Source: RHLJ01 sp965222205
GTDB lineage: Bacteria; Bacteroidota; Rhodothermia; Balneolales; Balneolaceae
Assembly: GCA_965222205.1 (NCBI GenBank)
Contig: OZ244932.1
Coordinates: 3,596,001 to 3,660,000, forward strand
Reading direction: 5' to 3'
Length of the DNA stretch: 64,000 bases
The number at the start of each line of letters is the position of its first letter. The first letter of the stretch is position 1. A program made the position numbers and the translations under genes. The notes beneath the pieces are model-generated. The model saw only the letters and a list, made by a program, of their open reading frames with translations, was not told where the DNA came from and ran no database searches. This document shows, in pieces, positions 59,307 to 64,000 of this stretch.

Positions 59307-60587
59307 GTGAAAACAACAGACTTGCATACTTCATCCAATTTAGTGGAACATCTTTTCAGGCAACAATCCGGAAAGATGTCTGCTATTTTAACCCGGATAT
59401 TTGGCTTTCAGAATACCGATATCATTGAGGATATCATTCAAGAGACCTTTCTATCAGCTATAAAAACCTGGGGTGTTAAAGGGAATCCGGAAAACCCGGA
59501 AGCTTGGCTTATGCTGGTGGCGAAGAATAAAATCATCAACGAACTGAACCGTAAGAAGAGGCATGCTGAGAAAAAAGAAAAAATCCATTATGAGCAAGCA
59601 GAAGAAAGCATTGATGAGCTTTTCCTGGATCACGAAATAAAAGATAGCCAGCTTAGAGTTTTATTCGCGTGTTGTCATCCCGATTTAAAAACTAAGGCAC
59701 AAATCATGCTCACCCTTAAGGCGCTCTCCGGATTTGGCGACAAAGAGATTGCCAACGCATTGTTGATGAATCCTTCAGCAGTAAAAAAAGGGATTTTCAG
59801 GGCGAGAAATCAGCTTAAAGAACAGAATGAACAAATTGGTATCCCCTTTCTTTCTGAAATATCTGACCGGATGGAAACGGTACTTACTATTATTTATCTC
59901 ATATTTAATGAAGGCTATAAGACGACCAGAAGCGAAGTAATTATAGACGAAGAGTTGTGTTACGAATCTATCCGCCTTGCGCTGCTTCTTTTAGAAATTC
60001 CGGAAGCAGATGAAGGTAAAATCTGTGCCCTTCTTTCTTTAATGTATTTAACGATGGCACGATTTCCATCGCGTATAAATGGAGTAGGGGAGTTGATAGA
60101 AATCGCGGAACAGGATCGTTCAAAGTGGGATAAAGAGCTTATTGGTGTTGGGTTCAATTTTCTTAAAAAATCCCGAAGCAGCAGCGAACTAAGCAGATAC
60201 CATTTAGAGTCTACCATTGCATCTGTTCATTGTTCGGCAGCTACCTTCGAAGAAACAGACTGGGATACAATCCTTTTTTGTTACGAAAAGCTCCTGAAAA
60301 TGGATGATTCTACAATGGTTCGGCTGAATCATGCCATTGCATTTAGCAGAGTAAAAGGTTTTGAAGAGGGACTGGAGTTATTGAAAGAACTTGAAAAGAA
60401 ATCAGATATTAAAAAAAGACCTCTGCTATTTGCTGCTATTGCTGATATAAACCGGCAGCTAGGAAGGTATGAAATAGCAAAATCGTATTATCAGGTAGCT
60501 CTCGATTTAACCGAGAAAAAACCTGATCAGCAGTTCATAGAAAAGAAAATTATGGAATGCGACACCAGGAATATTCGACATAATTAA
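59307..60587 (+). CDS. ECF42-type RNA polymerase sigma factor with C-terminal extension
   Basis: A 426-residue extracytoplasmic-function sigma factor. Sigma-2 lies about 10-80 (DIIEDIIQETFLSAIKTWG, NPEAWLMLVAKNKIINELNR) and sigma-4 about 115-175 (ALSGFGDKEIANALLMNPSA). A long C-terminal part follows: DUF6596-like (ETVLTIIYLIFNEGYKTTR, about 190-290) and TPR-like helices to the end. This architecture and the preceding DGPF gene match the ECF42 group, in which regulation is through the C-terminal extension, not an anti-sigma factor. None is seen here. GTG 59307 is coupled to the DGPF gene. Confidence 0.92.
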   Translation: MKTTDLHTSSNLVEHLFRQQSGKMSAILTRIFGFQNTDIIEDIIQETFLSAIKTWGVKGNPENPEAWLMLVAKNKIINELNRKKRHAEKKEKIHYEQAEESIDELFLDHEIKDSQLRVLFACCHPDLKTKAQIMLTLKALSGFGDKEIANALLMNPSAVKKGIFRARNQLKEQNEQIGIPFLSEISDRMETVLTIIYLIFNEGYKTTRSEVIIDEELCYESIRLALLLLEIPEADEGKICALLSLMYLTMARFPSRINGVGELIEIAEQDRSKWDKELIGVGFNFLKKSRSSSELSRYHLESTIASVHCSAATFEETDWDTILFCYEKLLKMDDSTMVRLNHAIAFSRVKGFEEGLELLKELEKKSDIKKRPLLFAAIADINRQLGRYEIAKSYYQVALDLTEKKPDQQFIEKKIMECDTRNIRHN

Positions 60588-60793
60588 AAAACCATTCATC
60601 TTCACGGAGTGGTATTACTCAATAAATCCGGTCAACCTTAAGGCATCTATTGGGTAGTACGATATACTTCATCTGCCTTCATTCAGCAACTATCCTGAAT
60701 AATTATAAAAAATTCTTGCGAAGGGCGAACTTTTTATAAAAACTTTGGTACAGAATTTTATACCCCGAAATTCTTAATTCTAAAAAGTTAAAA

Positions 60794-63700
60794 ATGCCAC
60801 GAACTTGTCATCTTCCGTTTCTTTTATTAGTTGTTATAATTCTTTCCTGTGCAAAACCCGAAAAAACCGGTTTCTCTGTACCGGTAGATTTCGAGGAATA
60901 TATTTCAGGATATACTTCCGGAGAGATAAGTCGGTTCGACGAAATAGCGGTTACATTTTCAAGTGATATATCTGATCAGGCTAAAAATGCGACTGGAATA
61001 TTCGGGTTTAGTCCGTCTGTAAAAGGGGAATCAGAATGGGTGAATGATCGTACGTTGGTATTCAAGCCTTTATCGCCGCTAAAGAACGATACCCAATATA
61101 CCACAAGGGTTAACTTGGGCAAAGTGATGGAACTTCCAGAGGATAAGCAAATCTTTACTTTTAGCTTCTCAACCATTAAGCAGGACATGGAAATTGAGCT
61201 TTCAGGCATTGAGCCCCTTCCGGGAAACCGAAATGAGCTGGTAGTTAAGGGAGCAGCATATACCGCCGATCGGGCAGCATTGGATAATATGAAACGAACC
61301 ATTAAAGCTATACAGGATGAGGATGCACTTTCTATTTCGTGGTCTCAGAATAATTCACAAAGGGAACACCAGTTTCAGATTTCAGGGATTGCAAGAAAGC
61401 AAAATGCATCGGAAGTTTCTGTTCGGTGGAATGGTACTCAGATCATGGCTTCATCAAAAGGAGAAAAAATAATTGAGGTACCCGAGCAGGGAGCATTTGA
61501 GCTTCTGGAAACCAGAGTCTTTCGAGATCAAAATCCGAGAATAGAACTTACTTTCTCAGATCCATTGGATGCTTCTCAAAATTTGAACGGACTCGTTACA
61601 CTTGAAAGACCTGTGGAACTAAATTTCATTGTGAATGAGAATAAGCTCACGATTAACCCAAGGGCTCGCAGAAACACTCCCGAAGTACTTGTTATAAACG
61701 AGGCGATACGAAGCGTATCAGGGGCCAGGTTGGGGGTTATCCATCGCAGGGAAGTCCGGTTTTCTCAACCAAAACCTAAAGTTGCTTTGCTCGGAAAGGG
61801 AATTGTCATTCCCCGTTCGGAAGATTTATTAATGCCTTTTAAAGCAGTAAGTCTTGGTGCGGTTGATGTTCAGGTCACCCGGATTTATGAAAGTAATATA
61901 GGTCAGTTTTTACAGGAGCAAAACCTGGGAGGGGTAAATCAGTGGAATATCCGAAAGGTTGGCCGCCCCGTTTTTGGAGGGGTAATTCCACTTTCATCGT
62001 TGGGTAATCTGGATCCCGGTACCTGGAATAATTATGCACTGGATCTTTCTAAGTTGATTGAGCCTGAACCAGGTGCTATTTATATGGTGGAGATCGGGTT
62101 CAGGGCGCATCAGGCGGTGTATCCTTGCGAAGCAGGTAATACCATTATCTCTGAACAGGTTACAAACCGAAATTGGGAATTGAGCGCCGAAGAGGAGGAG
62201 GCGTACTGGAATAGTTTTAGTTCTTACTACTATCCCAGAAATTACAACTGGAGGGATCGTGATAATCCTTGTACGGTGTCTTACTATATGGCAAACCGAA
62301 GAGTGAGCAGGAATGTGTTGGCTTCTGATCTTGGGTTAATCGCAAAAAAGGGACAGGATGCAGAGCTGCATTTCTTTGTAACAGATTTGATTTCAGCTCA
62401 ACCTAAAACAGGAGTATCGGTTTCTGTATTCGATTTCCAGCAGCAGAAAATAGCCGAAGCTCAAACTGATGCAGAAGGGAGTGCAATTATGGAGGTTAAT
62501 CGAACCCCATACTACGCGGTTGCAGAGTCAGACGATCAGAAAGGTTACCTAAGGTTAGATGACGGGACTTCTCTTTCTGTTAGTGATTTCGATGTTTCAG
62601 GAGCGAAAATCCAACAAGGAGTGAAGGGATTTATGTATGGAGAACGTGGTGTTTGGCGACCCGGGGATACATTATTTGTTTCATTAATCTTAGAGGATGA
62701 GAACGATGTACTGCCTGACGATCATCCCATTACTTTTGAACTCCGGGATCCATCCGGACAACTTGTAAACCGGGAAACATATGCGGCTTCGCTCAATGGA
62801 TTCTATATATATCAGGGGCATACAGAAAAGCAGGCTCCTACCGGGAACTGGCGTTTAACGGCAAGAGCAGGGGGGCTTTCATTCAACAAAACACTTAAGA
62901 TAGAATCAGTTAAGCCAAACCGGTTAAAAGTAGAAGTTGACTTCAAAGACGAAAAAGTTACACCCAGAACCCGGAGCCTGGAAGCCACATTAAGTTCGCA
63001 ATGGTTGCACGGAGCTACCGCAAAAAACCTGAAAGCAGATGTAGAAATGAGTTTAACCAGTTCTGAACCTGTGTTCGATGATTTCAGAGGGTTCAGCTTT
63101 AACGATGAAAGTGTTTCTTTCTCGGCAACTCCCGAACAGATATTTGAAGGGGCTTTAAATGCTTCTGGTGAGCGGGAGTTTGAATATCAATTTGGTGCGA
63201 TTGAGCAAGGACCGGCGCGATTCAAAGTAAACCTGAATTTACGGGTATTTGAACCATCGGGAAGTTTTAGCGTGGGCAGAGCAAGTACGTTTTATTATCC
63301 TTTCAGAACATTAGTAGGTGTAGAAGCTCCCGTAGCGGATGGGAATAGCTACGGAAACTGGTTATCCCGCCGGGAAGCTCACACCTTCAAAGTAGCCTCA
63401 GTTGATGAAGAAGGAAACCCGGTTGGATTCAAAGAATTGGAGTACGAAGTCTACCGAATCGGATGGCGTTGGTGGTGGGAACGAGGTCGTGAAAACGTAA
63501 GCAGTTTTTTTGAGCGAAGAGAAGTTCGGAAAGTAATGGATGGAGAAATAACCACCCGGTCTGACGGAACTAATGAACTCAACCTGAAGCTGAAGGAAGG
63601 AGAAGATGGAGGCAGATATCTCGTTCGGGTAGTTGATCCAAAAGGGAGACATTCTGCAAGTCAGATTGTGTATTTCAGTTGGTGGAGAGGCAGAGGTACA

Positions 63701-64000
63701 TCCGTAAGTCCTGCCCGGCTCACATTCAGTTCAGATAAAGAAACCTATAACGTAGACGAAGAAGTAACGCTGAATATCCCGAGTAGTGAGGGGAGTAAAA
63801 TATTAGTGAGCCTCGAATCAGGATCAAAAGTTCTGAAAACAACCTGGATTGATGGGCAGGAAGATGAGACGGAATTCAGGGTTTTTGCAGATGCCTCGAT
63901 GGCACCCACCATCTATGCTCATGTGATGCACGTACAGCAACATGCCCAACAAGAAAACGATTTACCGATCAGGATGTATGGCGTTATCCCAATAACCATC
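60794..64000 (+). CDS. Alpha-2-macroglobulin-family lipoprotein, N-terminal 1069 residues (truncated by window edge)
   Basis: The frame runs from ATG 60794 to the last base with no stop. A lipoprotein signal (VVIILSCAKP, Cys 18-19 region) is followed by macroglobulin-type domains: FDEIAVTFSSDIS, WVNDRTLVFKPLSPLKNDTQYT and the family-typical GERGVWRPGDTLFVSLILED. Later comes ATLSSQWLHGATAKNLKADVEM. These proteins (YfaS-like) are periplasmic or surface protease traps. The thioester motif CXEQ, if present, would lie beyond the window. Full length in Bacteroidota is usually near 1800 residues. The gene is preceded by about 200 bp with no other feature. Confidence 0.9.
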   Translation, partial: MPRTCHLPFLLLVVIILSCAKPEKTGFSVPVDFEEYISGYTSGEISRFDEIAVTFSSDISDQAKNATGIFGFSPSVKGESEWVNDRTLVFKPLSPLKNDTQYTTRVNLGKVMELPEDKQIFTFSFSTIKQDMEIELSGIEPLPGNRNELVVKGAAYTADRAALDNMKRTIKAIQDEDALSISWSQNNSQREHQFQISGIARKQNASEVSVRWNGTQIMASSKGEKIIEVPEQGAFELLETRVFRDQNPRIELTFSDPLDASQNLNGLVTLERPVELNFIVNENKLTINPRARRNTPEVLVINEAIRSVSGARLGVIHRREVRFSQPKPKVALLGKGIVIPRSEDLLMPFKAVSLGAVDVQVTRIYESNIGQFLQEQNLGGVNQWNIRKVGRPVFGGVIPLSSLGNLDPGTWNNYALDLSKLIEPEPGAIYMVEIGFRAHQAVYPCEAGNTIISEQVTNRNWELSAEEEEAYWNSFSSYYYPRNYNWRDRDNPCTVSYYMANRRVSRNVLASDLGLIAKKGQDAELHFFVTDLISAQPKTGVSVSVFDFQQQKIAEAQTDAEGSAIMEVNRTPYYAVAESDDQKGYLRLDDGTSLSVSDFDVSGAKIQQGVKGFMYGERGVWRPGDTLFVSLILEDENDVLPDDHPITFELRDPSGQLVNRETYAASLNGFYIYQGHTEKQAPTGNWRLTARAGGLSFNKTLKIESVKPNRLKVEVDFKDEKVTPRTRSLEATLSSQWLHGATAKNLKADVEMSLTSSEPVFDDFRGFSFNDESVSFSATPEQIFEGALNASGEREFEYQFGAIEQGPARFKVNLNLRVFEPSGSFSVGRASTFYYPFRTLVGVEAPVADGNSYGNWLSRREAHTFKVASVDEEGNPVGFKELEYEVYRIGWRWWWERGRENVSSFFERREVRKVMDGEITTRSDGTNELNLKLKEGEDGGRYLVRVVDPKGRHSASQIVYFSWWRGRGTSVSPARLTFSSDKETYNVDEEVTLNIPSSEGSKILVSLESGSKVLKTTWIDGQEDETEFRVFADASMAPTIYAHVMHVQQHAQQENDLPIRMYGVIPITI

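Noticed and set aside
1..64000. CRISPR arrays, insertion sequences or prophage
   Set aside because: I saw no regularly spaced direct repeats, no transposase and no phage structural genes in the window.

Overview
The window looks like a chromosomal segment of a Bacteroidota-type (FCB group) bacterium. I would place it nearest Balneolota/Rhodothermota (Balneola or Gracilimonas relatives), but this is inference without a database search. Supporting signs are type IX-style C-terminal sorting domains (one with the YPNPFNPST signature), carboxypeptidase-regulatory-domain TonB-dependent receptors, a DUF4249-like lipoprotein, a PorV/PorQ-family protein, the DUF3822-rsmD-coaD neighbourhood, the TraR/DksA-lspA pair, many TTG/GTG starts, and a tRNA promoter that fits the Bacteroidota consensus TTTG-N19-TAnnTTTG.

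Layout. 1-3,100: 3' end of a zinc-site-degenerate TraR/DksA protein, lspA, a membrane protein, then (minus strand) yajC and a RibB/degenerate-RibA fusion. 3,160-8,750: a secreted amidohydrolase and a TonB-receptor operon (beta-barrel protein, receptor, DUF4249-like lipoprotein). 8,850-9,480: an AbrB-Doc toxin-antitoxin pair with tandem palindromic operators. 9,480-13,100: fadI and fadJ for beta-oxidation. 13,120-16,000: tRNA-Val with promoter and terminator, a small basic protein, and the ergothioneine genes egtB-egtD. 16,080-18,170: plsC, yraN, a GbsR/MarR regulator and an FmdB-like protein, all minus strand. 18,170-24,170: a gene-free 444 bp stretch, a SulP transporter, a decayed pdxH remnant, aspartate aminotransferase, coaD, rsmD, DUF3822 and a pseudopilin-like gene. 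24,330-33,340: MATE transporter, sixA, a lipoprotein with an S46 peptidase fold but no catalytic triad, CsbD, MscS, a DUF349 protein, an MBL hydrolase and a small barrel protein. 33,400-47,760: two glycosyltransferases of the TIGR04282/TIGR04283 pair, then a one-strand cell-surface cluster (two T9SS-type secreted proteins, a lipoprotein, a large TonB receptor, a PorV-like porin, an NHL-repeat lipoprotein, a nucleotide pyrophosphatase/phosphodiesterase). 47,980-54,770: ferredoxin, folP-cdaA, methylmalonyl-CoA mutase-meaB and an acyl-CoA dehydrogenase. 54,770-64,000: a formylglycine-enzyme-like lipoprotein, a Cys-less LOV-like PAS protein, sufE, a hybrid histidine kinase, a DGPF protein with its ECF42-type sigma factor, and the N-terminal part of an alpha-2-macroglobulin that runs off the right edge.

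How genes work together. FadI/FadJ, the acyl-CoA dehydrogenase and mutase/MeaB indicate breakdown of fatty and branched or odd-chain acyl-CoAs to succinyl-CoA. The two TonB-receptor loci and the 34-48 kb surface cluster indicate uptake of extracellular polymers or phosphodiesters. Signalling genes (cdaA, the hybrid kinase, ECF42, the PAS protein) are scattered.

Most notable observations: (1) a family of short REP-like palindromes that share TGTCAT...ATCT ends but carry different hairpin cores, present as inverted pairs and single copies; (2) an S46 peptidase homologue with all three catalytic positions replaced; (3) a pdxH gene relic that appears in no intact frame; (4) a recurring loss of metal-binding or catalytic cysteines in DksA-, FmdB-, RibA-, FGE- and LOV-type proteins; (5) tandem palindromic operators at the toxin-antitoxin locus and a perfect 15 bp palindrome upstream of fadI; (6) the one-strand surface cluster, the best candidate for an undescribed multi-component uptake system.
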